A stretch of 12,982 nt of DNA from NCBI GenBank assembly GCA_934408705.1, contig CAKRVL010000071.1:1-12982 (forward strand). The letters are read 5' to 3'. The notes beneath the pieces are model-generated. The model made no database searches. It was given only the letters and a program-made list of their open reading frames with translations, and was not told where the DNA came from. Every line of letters starts with the position of its first letter. Within the stretch, counting starts at the first letter, position 1. Positions 6,384-12,982 of the stretch are shown here, in pieces. The translations under genes and the position numbers were made by a program. The DNA is from an uncultured Blautia sp. (GTDB lineage Bacteria > Bacillota > Clostridia > Lachnospirales > Lachnospiraceae).

Positions 6384-7299
6384 AGTAGAAGAAACAACCC
6401 AGGGAGTGCTGGATAAAATCAGCGAGGGTTTTGAACAGAAGGGTGCTTATAATCTTCGTCAGAACGGTATTTCCATCTGTCATGGAGATAGTGAGCACAT
6501 TAAAATAAAGAAAAAAGAAGATAAGCAGGGAATCGATATTTATATTGATGGAGAGACAAAAGGGGAGAAGGTTTTCATTCCGGTAGTGGTAAGCGTGTCA
6601 GGAATGACCGATCTGGTTTATAACGATTTTTATATTGCAGACGGGGCAGATGTTGATATTATTGCAGGCTGCGGAATCCATAACAGCGGCTGTAATGACA
6701 GCCGTCATGATGGTATTCATACCTTCCATGTTGGAAAAAATGCTAATGTTCATTATGAAGAAAAGCATTACGGTGAAGGAAACGGAACCGGAAGCAGAGT
6801 GCTGAATCCGGTAACGAATATTGAGCTTGGAGAGAACTCAGTATTCACTTTGGACACAGTTCAGATCAAAGGGGTAGATTCCACAGTCCGTACCACAAAT
6901 GTAGTAATGGATGCAGATTCAAAGCTGTTTGTTTTGGAACGTCTGATGACTGATGGAGAGCAGAAGGCAGAGTCTGATATGGAAGTATGTATGAATGGGG
7001 CTGGCTCCTCTGCACAGATTATTTCACGTTCTGTAGGTAAAGGCCATTCTTCACAGGTGTTCCATCCTAAAGCTGTTGGAAAGAATAAGTGTCATGCTCA
7101 TATCCAGTGTGATTCTATTATTATGGATCATGCGGAGGTTGGTTCTATTCCTGAAATTCAGGCGAAGCATGTAGATGCTGCAATCGTTCATGAGGCTGCT
7201 ATAGGCAGGATCAATGATGAGCAGCTTCTGAAGCTGAGAACTCTGGGTATGACAGAGGCTGAGGCTGAGAATGTGATCATCGAGAACTTCCTGAGCTGA
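6376..7299 (+). CDS. sufB: SufB/SufD-family Fe-S scaffold protein (minimal, SmsB-like)
   Basis: 307-residue beta-helix scaffold protein of the SufB/SufD family, shorter than classic SufB (about 470) or SufD (about 420), as in two-component minimal systems. Residues 85-240 carry the repeated short beta strands of the family. Possible cluster ligands visible are Cys99, Cys106 (C-G-I-H-N-S-G-C), Cys239 and Cys245 (the Q-C-D-S stretch typical of SufB). The C-terminal A-I-V-H-E-A-A-I-G-R-I (269-279, His272/Glu273) matches the helical SufC-contact end of the family. ATG6376 lies within the last codons of sufC; GGGAGG (6362-6367) gives eight-base spacing, so expression is coupled. With SufC it probably forms a B2C2-type complex. 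A symmetrical terminator closes the operon at 7372-7403. Calling it SmsB rather than SufB rests on length and gene context. Confidence 0.9.
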   Translation: MVKVEETTQGVLDKISEGFEQKGAYNLRQNGISICHGDSEHIKIKKKEDKQGIDIYIDGETKGEKVFIPVVVSVSGMTDLVYNDFYIADGADVDIIAGCGIHNSGCNDSRHDGIHTFHVGKNANVHYEEKHYGEGNGTGSRVLNPVTNIELGENSVFTLDTVQIKGVDSTVRTTNVVMDADSKLFVLERLMTDGEQKAESDMEVCMNGAGSSAQIISRSVGKGHSSQVFHPKAVGKNKCHAHIQCDSIIMDHAEVGSIPEIQAKHVDAAIVHEAAIGRINDEQLLKLRTLGMTEAEAENVIIENFLS

Positions 7300-7326
7300 A
7301 TAAAGCGGAAATAATAACATAATGTT

Positions 7327-7365
7327 GGGGGCAAAAGGTTTTTGGACCTTTTGACCCTGGTACCA
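7327..7365. repeat. Intergenic stem-loop with a GGTACC palindrome
   Basis: GGG-CAAAAGGT (7329-7339) pairs with ACCTTTTG (7346-7353) and nearby CCC (7355-7357) around a six-base loop. The palindrome TGGTACCA follows (7358-7365). There is no T-tract directly after, so it is not itself a standard terminator. It may be a dispersed intergenic element or an mRNA 3'-end stabiliser for sufCB. Confidence 0.4.
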
Positions 7366-7371
7366 TAACAT

Positions 7372-7403
7372 AAAAAAGTTGCGGCAAATGTCGCAACTTT
7401 TTT
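7372..7403. terminator. Bidirectional terminator between sufB and the TMEM43-like gene
   Basis: A6-GTTGCG (7372-7383) pairs with CGCAAC-T6 (7392-7403) around an eight-base loop. It is symmetrical, so it serves sufCB on the plus strand and the convergent gene ending at 7413 on the minus strand. Confidence 0.92.
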
Positions 7404-7412
7404 GTTGAAAAA

Positions 7413-8231
7413 CTATTGTTTAATTAGTAAAACAGCACCGCCAAGTAACAGTAAAAGTGAAAAAACAATTGAGAAAATATTAGTTCCTGTGCTGGGAACA
7501 CCACCCTGCTTGATAGCAGTTTCACGATCCAGTGCATTTTCCATCAGATTATCCGTGATGCCGGATACAGCCTTAAGGGTGTGACCGTCCTGTACACCGA
7601 TGGCTGTAACCATTTGTCCTGTTTCGAAGCTGGCAGCATCATAAAAATAACGATAATCGTCTTGCCTGTCATTACGCTGTGTCTGCGCCAAAGGCTCTAT
7701 AAAATGCTCTTGTGATTGATTTTTGTCCGGAACATAAACATAACCAATCGCATTTAAAGTGGCTTCATCGTAATTATCCCAAGTTTTATCTAATATAATG
7801 TTATCTATAAAGTCCTGTGAAAGTGTATAAGCTCCGATTTTGCCATTGCCGGTAAAGGTTTTGTCATGATATACAGAGTCCCATCTTAGAACACCATAGC
7901 GCTTTTCTTCTTCTGTCAGAGGTGGGGTAGGTGTTACGTTTTTTTTACGCTTCATTGTTTGCTTTGCTCGTGAAACGCGAATACTGTTAATGGATAATCC
8001 AAGTTCATCATCATAGGCTGGTTCTGTCAATTCAAAGGCGCCACATACGATTACTATTTTTCCATCGTTTGCAGGATCAATCGCAGATTCTCCCACATAG
8101 ACTGCCTCCTTCAAGGCGGCTTTCATTTTCGGCGCATCTACAAAAATCATCTTTAAAGAGGATACCATAAAATAAATCCCAATTAAAATAATAAGAACGC
8201 CTGCTATTTTCTTCAGAATTTTTATAAACAT
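7413..8231 (-). CDS. TMEM43-like two-pass membrane protein
   Basis: 272-residue protein with hydrophobic segments at about residues 9-30 and 251-270, the second followed by only two residues. The region between is largely polar and probably forms one soluble domain. The stretch V-G-E-S-A-I-D-P-A-N-D-G-K-I-V-I-V-C-G (about 46-64), then a D-E-L-G-L-S-I-N-S-I-R-V-S-R stretch, resembles the start of the TMEM43 (LUMA) family domain found in many bacteria; their role is not established. ATG8231 follows an AAGGTGG site (8243-8237) with five bases between; an in-frame GTG at 8240 is the alternative. It diverges from the sensor operon and shares a promoter motif with the DUF4428 gene, so control by the adjacent response regulator is inferred. 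TMEM43 assignment is moderate; two-pass topology is clear. Confidence 0.72.
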   Translation of the reverse strand: MFIKILKKIAGVLIILIGIYFMVSSLKMIFVDAPKMKAALKEAVYVGESAIDPANDGKIVIVCGAFELTEPAYDDELGLSINSIRVSRAKQTMKRKKNVTPTPPLTEEEKRYGVLRWDSVYHDKTFTGNGKIGAYTLSQDFIDNIILDKTWDNYDEATLNAIGYVYVPDKNQSQEHFIEPLAQTQRNDRQDDYRYFYDAASFETGQMVTAIGVQDGHTLKAVSGITDNLMENALDRETAIKQGGVPSTGTNIFSIVFSLLLLLGGAVLLIKQ

Positions 8232-8282
8232 TTTACCCACCTTCCTTTCTGACTTTTTTACTCTGTTATCAATTGTTATTAT

Positions 8283-8328
8283 ATTATGGCATAACTGATG
8301 TTATCTGCCACTAGCATTTGCGATAGTG
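8283..8328 (-). promoter_or_regulatory. Activator-type promoter of the TMEM43-like gene
   Basis: On the minus strand a 20-bp dyad (8328-8309) is followed after exactly 20 bases by CATAAT (8288-8283), with an overlapping TATAAT at 8283-8278. No good -35 hexamer is present and the dyad reaches the -35 zone. The same arrangement is seen before the DUF4428 gene. Confidence 0.6.
8309..8328. promoter_or_regulatory. Dyad operator, copy 1, probable response-regulator site
   Basis: Minus-strand reading CACTATCGCAAATGCTAGTG has CACTA/TAGTG arms around ten bases, and 16 of 20 positions match the site at 12054-12073. The 20-bp dyad form suits a NarL/LuxR-type dimer. It could also affect the divergent sensor operon, whose -10 is about 50 bases away. 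Confidence 0.6.
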
Positions 8329-8377
8329 ACAGGGGCGAAAATCCGTGTTATCTATAGGATTCAGACAGAGTTTATAG

Positions 8378-8383
8378 TATAAT
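8378..8383 (+). promoter_or_regulatory. -10 element of the sensor/kinase/regulator operon
   Basis: Consensus TATAAT lies 52 bases before the first gene of the operon. The -35 position (about 8355-8360, TAGGAT) is poor. Confidence 0.5.
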
Positions 8384-8435
8384 AAATTACATAACAGATA
8401 TGTGCAGTGTGGCTGGACAGGGAAGGAAATAAAGG

Positions 8436-10088
8436 ATGTCTTATAAGAAGAAAAGATTGTTATTCTATATGATAATTGCATGCCTTGTTACAGTGGCGTA
8501 TGCATTTAGGCATGTATCTTTTAAATCTGTTTATCTGCGTCATTTTGCGAAACAATGCCGAAGCAGTATTTATATTGGTTTATACTGTGCGTGGGTTATC
8601 TATCTGGAAAAGCATGTGGTAGATATAAAGATGCGTCGATGTCTGACTTGGATAGGGGCATTGATGGTCTTATGGTTCCTCATAAGGACGATTAAGTTCC
8701 TTGTATTTTTTGATCCTTTAGGGACACGTATCTGTTGGTATCTTTATTACATCCCCATGATTTTGATACCGACGCTGGGGTTGAATGCAGCAATGCTGAT
8801 GAATAATACAGATGAGGATAAATGTAAAAAACAGACTGTTTTTTTGCTCATACCGGCGTTTGTGCTGATTGTGACGGTATTAACCAATGATTTGCATCAG
8901 AAGGTCTTTTATTTTACGGAAGGTTTTCAAGTTTCCAATGAGATTTACGAATATGGAATTGCATTCATCTGTATTCAGATATGGATTATGCTCTGCTTGA
9001 TCTTGATGGAGCTTGTACTGATCAGTAAGAGCAGGATTCCGGGAAAAAAGAGGTTCTGGCTTCCTGTCATTCCGGGAATTATACTGCTGGTTTGGAATAT
9101 CTGTACCATTTTCAGGATACAGTTAGTCCAGGTGATTGCCGGGGATATGACGGCAACATGTTGTTTACTGATGGCAGCAATTTATCAGGGCAGTATTGCC
9201 TGCGGACTGATTCAGATCAATAGCAGATATCTTGAAATGTTTCAGGCGGCAGGTGGCTTGAATGCAGAGATTACAGACCGGACATTTGAGCAGCACTATC
9301 AATCCGGAAGGTTTCCGGATATATCGCAGGAAATACGGCGGGGAGTTATAAGCCTACCGTTTGTGATGGACGATGGAATCAGAATCAGTCATATGTTTAT
9401 AAAGGGAGGACATTTATTCTGGACTGAGGATATTTCGCTGCTTGTGGATCAGTATGAGGATATTAAAGAGCAGCAGGAAGAATTAAAGGAGAAAAATCTT
9501 CTTTTGCAAAAGACTTATGAGCAGGAAGCGAAACGTCGGAAAATAGAAGAGCAGAACAGGCTTTTGAATTTGATACAGAGTCAGACAGCCGGACAGCTGG
9601 AGCTGATTGCCTGTTTTATGGAGCAATTGGAGGAAACTGAGTCCAAGGAGGTTTATGAACGTCTGCTGGGGCAGATCGTTGTGGTTGGGACTTATCTGAA
9701 AAGACGCAAGAATTTTCTTCTGACACTTCATGCTGAAGCGCAGGGTATACTGTTAAATGGGGAGGACCTGATCCAAAGTCTGGCAGAATCCTGCTCTGCC
9801 TTAAAGCTTTGCAATATCCGTGCTTTATATTATGTTAACGATCAGAAGCTTGATTTACACGATGTGGATATATTGAAATGCTATGATTATTTTGAATGGC
9901 TGATAGAGAAATTGTTTAATAAGATGGATATGATATTTTTCCGTGTGGTTACGTTAGAGGAGCATTTGACAATCTCTGCACATATAGCTTCCGGGTATGA
10001 TCTGGATAAATTGCTGGCAGGAAGACCGGGGACGAAGGTGCAGAAGGAAGATGAGAAAGAGTGGCTGGTTCGATGTCGAATTTCATAG
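8436..10088 (+). CDS. 7TM-type membrane sensor with degenerate histidine kinase region
   Basis: 550-residue membrane protein. The N-terminal 260 residues hold about seven to eight hydrophobic segments (near 8-24, 43-58, 70-92, 100-122, 133-150, 172-197, 207-226, 238-260) and a T-N-D-L-H-Q-K-V-F motif (150-158), typical of the histidine kinase N-terminal 7TM sensor domain. A Gln/Glu/Lys-rich coiled coil spans about 335-380. The end (about 380-550) resembles a degenerate DHp/ATPase unit: Y-L-K-R-R-K-N-F-L-L (420-429) is a recurrent motif, but I see no convincing N box, D-x-G box or Gly-rich lid. It is therefore probably a receptor or pseudokinase without autokinase activity. ATG8436 follows an AAGGAAA site (8423-8429). 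Its end overlaps the catalytic kinase gene, implying the two act as a pair. Ligand unknown. Confidence 0.8.
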   Translation: MSYKKKRLLFYMIIACLVTVAYAFRHVSFKSVYLRHFAKQCRSSIYIGLYCAWVIYLEKHVVDIKMRRCLTWIGALMVLWFLIRTIKFLVFFDPLGTRICWYLYYIPMILIPTLGLNAAMLMNNTDEDKCKKQTVFLLIPAFVLIVTVLTNDLHQKVFYFTEGFQVSNEIYEYGIAFICIQIWIMLCLILMELVLISKSRIPGKKRFWLPVIPGIILLVWNICTIFRIQLVQVIAGDMTATCCLLMAAIYQGSIACGLIQINSRYLEMFQAAGGLNAEITDRTFEQHYQSGRFPDISQEIRRGVISLPFVMDDGIRISHMFIKGGHLFWTEDISLLVDQYEDIKEQQEELKEKNLLLQKTYEQEAKRRKIEEQNRLLNLIQSQTAGQLELIACFMEQLEETESKEVYERLLGQIVVVGTYLKRRKNFLLTLHAEAQGILLNGEDLIQSLAESCSALKLCNIRALYYVNDQKLDLHDVDILKCYDYFEWLIEKLFNKMDMIFFRVVTLEEHLTISAHIASGYDLDKLLAGRPGTKVQKEDEKEWLVRCRIS

Positions 10089-11353
10089 AAAGCAGTATAG
10101 GTATGCAGAATACCATAATGGTTATTATGGAGATCTGTCTGGTATTTGAGTTCATTCTTATACTTTTAAGGGTGACGCAGGTTGCAGGGTTAAAAAAAAT
10201 CATTTCTGCAATTGTTCTTTTTGGAGTGTCTCTTTTGCTGATAACCATGCTGGAAAATGACCATCAGTACAGTATGGGAAGGCAGGAGCAGCGGTCAATG
10301 TTTCCGGAGATTTCAGGCATATTGGTCTTAAGCGGTATCATAGGACTGGCAATATATCTTATGGGAAAAATCCAGGAGGAACGGAAACGGGAAAAAACTA
10401 TATTGTCCTCATGGTCAGTTTATGAAGCTGTAGATAATGCGCCTTGTGGTGTATGCTTTGCTGATCCATTCGGGCAGATCATTCTCTGTAATTCAAAAAT
10501 GTGGGAAGTGAGCCAGATGCTGACAGGAGTTCAATTGCAGGACTATGAAGTGCTGCATCAGGCAATACATTCTGAAAATGTCAGACCGGGAATCATTCCT
10601 ATAAGCTTCGATGACAGTGTTTTTTATTTTCCAAATGGAAAAGTGTGGATGTTCCAGGAATATTATCTTCAGAGCCCGGATCTGTCTGATTATAGGCAGG
10701 CTGTGGCCATAGATGTTTCGGAGATATATTATAACAGTAAAGAGATTAAAGCTAATAATGAAAGACTGAAAGAGTTCAACCAGAAGCTGGAGAAAATGTA
10801 CGAGAAAATCGGTGATAAAATCCGGGAGCAGGAAACGCTGGCAATGAAAATGCAGGTACATGATAACTTTGGCCGCAGTCTTTTTATGATACGAAGAATA
10901 CTGGAGAATAAAGAAAATACAAGCTATATGGATAAACAGCTGGATGTGTTAAAGGAACAGGTTTATATTCTTACAAACATGACAGTTGAGAATATGGAGG
11001 ATTTATATCAAAATACGGAAAAGCAGGCAGAGGAATTGGGTATAACAATCAAGATGAAAGGAAATGTTCCGGAGAATTCAGTTCAAAGAATATTAATAGA
11101 CCGTGCCATTCGTGAGTGTGTTACGAATTGTGCCAGACATGCTCATGGAAGTGAAATCAATGTGACAATAGAGGATGAAACAGAAACATATATAGTCCGG
11201 ATAACCAATGATGGGGATGTTCCCGGAAAAAATGCCAGAGAAGGTGGGGGCTTGTCCGCGCTCAGAAGGGCTTTGGAAATTGAAAACTGCAGTATGATTA
11301 CAGTGTTTGAACCAGCATTTTGTCTGTTGTTAAAGCTGCCGAAGGTTAAGTAA
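10073..11353 (+). CDS. NarL-type sensor histidine kinase
   Basis: 426-residue membrane kinase. Three hydrophobic segments (about 14-34, 42-60, 82-99) precede a PAS-like region (about 115-215, starting Y-E-A-V-D-N-A-P-C-G-V). A coiled coil (225-258) leads to a HisKA_3-like helix with Q-V-H-D-N-F-G-R-S-L, where His263 is the likely phosphoacceptor. The ATPase domain shows R-E-C-V-T-N-C-A-R-H-A (N box, 347-357), T-N-D-G-D-V-P (G1-like, 378-384) and G-G-G-L-S-A-L-R-R-A (391-400). It presumably phosphorylates the response regulator that follows. ATG10073 is chosen for the smaller overlap (16 bases) with the upstream sensor gene; GTG10061, behind AAGGAAG (10044-10050), is a credible alternative. 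Kinase identity is sure; exact start is not. Confidence 0.87.
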   Translation: MSNFIESSIGMQNTIMVIMEICLVFEFILILLRVTQVAGLKKIISAIVLFGVSLLLITMLENDHQYSMGRQEQRSMFPEISGILVLSGIIGLAIYLMGKIQEERKREKTILSSWSVYEAVDNAPCGVCFADPFGQIILCNSKMWEVSQMLTGVQLQDYEVLHQAIHSENVRPGIIPISFDDSVFYFPNGKVWMFQEYYLQSPDLSDYRQAVAIDVSEIYYNSKEIKANNERLKEFNQKLEKMYEKIGDKIREQETLAMKMQVHDNFGRSLFMIRRILENKENTSYMDKQLDVLKEQVYILTNMTVENMEDLYQNTEKQAEELGITIKMKGNVPENSVQRILIDRAIRECVTNCARHAHGSEINVTIEDETETYIVRITNDGDVPGKNAREGGGLSALRRALEIENCSMITVFEPAFCLLLKLPKVK

Positions 11354-11394
11354 ACGCTTATGCATCAGAGGACACATAGAAAGGGTGAGAGTTT

Positions 11395-12021
11395 ATGATT
11401 CGAGTACTTATTGTAGAAGATCAGAAAATCATGCAGAAATATTTTGAATACATACTTTTTCAGGATGAGGAATTTCGGCATGTCCAGACTGTTTCGGACG
11501 CAGAGGAGGCTGTAAAGATATGTGGTTATTCTGCTGTTGACCTGGTATTGATGGATGTTCAGACTTATCATAATCATGATGGTCTGAAGGCAGGAAAAGC
11601 AATCAAGGAGGCATGTCCTTATACGAAAATCCTGATCGTAACATCTCTTGTCGATCCGAAGGTGCTGGAGAGGGCAAAAAGCGGATGCGCAGACAGCCTT
11701 TGGTATAAAGATCATGGGGAGGATGAAATCAGGGATGTGATCAGGCGTACTGTAAACGGAGAACATGTTTTTCCGGATGTTACACCTAATGTAGAACTAA
11801 ACTGGATAACAAGCGGTGAGATCAGTCCCAGACAGTTAGAGATGCTGCGGCTGTATATCTGTGGCTATTCTTATTCTGAAATTGCCCGGGAAATGAACTG
11901 TTCAACAGCTGGTGTAAGATGGAATTTTCAGGAAATGATCGCGAAGGCGGGATATAGCTGTAAAGAAGATCTCATTGCAGCTGCCCTGGAAAGTAAATTG
12001 ATCGTTACTACGTTAAAATAG
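11395..12021 (+). CDS. LuxR/NarL-family response regulator
   Basis: 208-residue two-domain regulator. The receiver domain (1-120) keeps the key residues: acidic pair Glu8/Asp9, phosphoacceptor Asp54 (V-L-M-D-V), Thr83 (I-V-T-S) and Lys105 (W-Y-K-D). A LuxR-type HTH follows at about 143-186 (S-P-R-Q-L-E-M-L-R-L-Y-I-C-G-Y-S-Y-S-E-I-A, then T-A-G-V-R-W-N-F as recognition helix). The usual V-K-x-H of NarL recognition helices is replaced by V-R-W-N, which may alter the DNA target. ATG11395 follows AAGGGTGAG (11381-11389). It lies 41 bases after its kinase in the same operon, and no terminator is evident after it. The paired dyads at 8309-8328 and 12054-12073 are its most likely targets (inference). 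Confidence 0.93.
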   Translation: MIRVLIVEDQKIMQKYFEYILFQDEEFRHVQTVSDAEEAVKICGYSAVDLVLMDVQTYHNHDGLKAGKAIKEACPYTKILIVTSLVDPKVLERAKSGCADSLWYKDHGEDEIRDVIRRTVNGEHVFPDVTPNVELNWITSGEISPRQLEMLRLYICGYSYSEIAREMNCSTAGVRWNFQEMIAKAGYSCKEDLIAAALESKLIVTTLK

Positions 12022-12053
12022 AAATTGTTCCAAAAATCAGATAATTATTCGGT

Positions 12054-12099
12054 TACTATCAAAAGTGCTAGTGAATAACATCTGTCTTCTTTGTATAAT
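12054..12099 (+). promoter_or_regulatory. Dyad operator, copy 2, and promoter of the DUF4428 gene
   Basis: TACTATCAAAAGTGCTAGTG (12054-12073) matches 8328-8309 (minus) at 16 of 20 positions and has ACTA/TAGT arms. It ends exactly 20 bases before TATAAT (12094-12099). No good -35 is present, so activation by a bound regulator is likely. An ATAACATC follows the dyad in both copies, one base after it here and four bases after it in copy 1. Confidence 0.65.
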
Positions 12100-12138
12100 G
12101 TGAATATAGAAGCAATCATTTATAGAGGAGGCGGTAGA

Positions 12139-12982
12139 ATGGGATTTTTTGATAAAAAGTATTGCGATATATGCGGAGAAAAAATCGGATTGCTGGGTAA
12201 TCGCAAGCTGGAGGACGGCAACCTGTGTAAAGAATGCGCCAAGAAGTTATCTCCGTGGTTTGAAGAGCGCAGGCACAGCACGGTAGACGATATCAAGCGT
12301 CAGCTGGAGTATCGTAAACAGAATGAGGCAAAGGTGCAGAATTTCCATATTACGCGGCAGATTCCCACAAAAACCTATAATGTCTATATCGATGATACGC
12401 AGGGGAATTTTACAATTGCTCATAACCTGGATACCAGAGAAAACCCGGATATTCTGCCTTTATCATCTATAGTTCAGTGCAGACTGGATATTAAGCAGGA
12501 CCAGATAGAGGAAACGTATACCAAGGATGGCGAAACAGTCAGCTACCAACCTCCGGTTTATAAGTATGAGTATAATTACAGCATGAAAATCCAGGTGAGA
12601 TCGCCATGGTTTGATGACATGAATTTCCGTTTACATAATTTTGCAATTGAGCAGGAGAAGAGAGCGGAAATAATGGAGATGGAGCGTACTGGTTATGAAA
12701 TTGTAGCGGCATTGACCGGACAGACACCAATGGGAATGCAGCAGAATATGATGGGAATGAACGGAATGCAGCCGGGAATGTCAGGAATGAACGGAATGCC
12801 GATGAATAACGGTATGAATGGTGGAATGAATAATGGAATGCCAGGAATGAACGGAATGCCGATGAACAACGGCATGAATGGTGGAATGAATAACGGAATG
12901 CAGTCTGGAATGCCAGGAATGAACGGAATGCCGATGAACAACGGCATGAATGGTGGAATGAATAACGGAATGCAGTCTGGAA
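12139..12982 (+). CDS. DUF4428 zinc-ribbon protein with Met-rich repeats (partial, runs off window)
   Basis: At least 281 residues; the reading frame is still open at the window end. It begins with a C-x2-C...C-x2-C zinc ribbon (Cys9, Cys12, Cys30, Cys33: C-D-I-C-G and L-C-K-E-C-A-K-K-L) typical of DUF4428. A basic, Gln-rich helix (about 47-66) and a beta-rich domain (about 68-172, possibly PH-like) follow. From residue 198 the chain is almost only Met, Asn, Gly, Pro and Gln: 26 of the 84 visible residues are Met, arranged in 20- and 24-residue repeats. No signal peptide or membrane segment is visible, so it looks cytoplasmic. ATG12139 follows AGAGGAGG (12124-12131) with seven bases between. 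Its promoter shares the dyad motif of the TMEM43-like gene. Function unknown; metal binding, phase-separating or scaffold roles for the tail are speculation. Confidence 0.85.
   Translation, partial: MGFFDKKYCDICGEKIGLLGNRKLEDGNLCKECAKKLSPWFEERRHSTVDDIKRQLEYRKQNEAKVQNFHITRQIPTKTYNVYIDDTQGNFTIAHNLDTRENPDILPLSSIVQCRLDIKQDQIEETYTKDGETVSYQPPVYKYEYNYSMKIQVRSPWFDDMNFRLHNFAIEQEKRAEIMEMERTGYEIVAALTGQTPMGMQQNMMGMNGMQPGMSGMNGMPMNNGMNGGMNNGMPGMNGMPMNNGMNGGMNNGMQSGMPGMNGMPMNNGMNGGMNNGMQSG
12781..12982 (+). repeat. In-frame tandem repeats coding a Met/Asn/Gly-rich tail
   Basis: Three copies are visible: 12781-12840 (60 bases, lacking the CAGTCTGGAATG end), 12841-12912 (72 bases) and 12913-12982 (70 bases, cut by the window). 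Copies two and three appear identical over their shared length, which suggests recent duplication. Each 72-base unit codes for 24 residues of the type P-G-M-N-G-M-P-M-N-N-G-M. Confidence 0.92.

Noticed and set aside
12693..12947. Minus-strand reading frame rich in Ile/Pro/Phe/Gly
   Set aside because: It is the complement of the Met-rich tandem repeats of the DUF4428 gene; its repeat pattern is a by-product, and it has no independent start signal.
12781..12982. CRISPR-like regular repeats
   Set aside because: The units are contiguous and in frame, with no unique spacers; they are coding tandem repeats.

Overview
The window looks like a chromosomal segment of a low-to-mid GC gut Firmicute, most likely a Lachnospiraceae member (Blautia/Dorea/Coprococcus-like). 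The reasons are strong purine-rich ribosome binding sites, sigma-A type promoters, A/T-tract bidirectional terminators, a two-gene minimal SUF Fe-S system, a DUF134/NifX-like protein, a DUF5060/DUF5605 glycosidase and a DUF4428 zinc-ribbon protein. The assignment rests on protein character only; no rRNA, tRNA or other marker gene is present.

Layout. (1) 84-1616: cytoplasmic clan-A-type glycoside hydrolase, closed by a strong terminator. (2) 1848-2940: a two-gene overlapping unit of a small HTH protein and a BRO-N (phage-antirepressor-like) protein. (3) 3137-4507: MATE efflux transporter with its own extended -10 promoter and a TTG start. (4) 4652-7299: two divergent iron-sulfur units. On the minus strand is a fused DUF134-NifX-like protein with a His/Cys-rich tail and a well-formed internal start site. 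On the plus strand is a minimal sufCB (SmsCB-like) pair. Each divergent promoter carries its own inverted repeat over the core promoter. (5) 7413-12982: a minus-strand TMEM43-like membrane protein; a plus-strand operon of a 7TM sensor with a degenerate kinase region, a NarL-type histidine kinase and a LuxR/NarL response regulator; then a DUF4428 zinc-ribbon protein with Met/Asn/Gly-rich tandem repeats that runs off the window.

The most interesting signal is in region 5. A 20-bp dyad upstream of the TMEM43-like gene (8309-8328, read on the minus strand) recurs upstream of the DUF4428 gene (12054-12073) with 16 of 20 identical positions. In both cases it ends exactly 20 bases before a -10 hexamer, and neither promoter has a good -35. 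This is the expected geometry of an activator site, and the response regulator encoded between the two promoters is the obvious candidate. The inferred system is a 7TM pseudokinase receptor, catalytic kinase and response regulator driving a membrane protein and a Met-rich zinc-ribbon protein.

Translation is mostly by strong Shine-Dalgarno sites. Convergent pairs (MATE/DUF134 and sufB/TMEM43-like) are separated by symmetrical A-tract/stem/T-tract terminators. No intergenic stretch exceeds about 240 bases. No CRISPR array, insertion sequence, tRNA or rRNA was seen.
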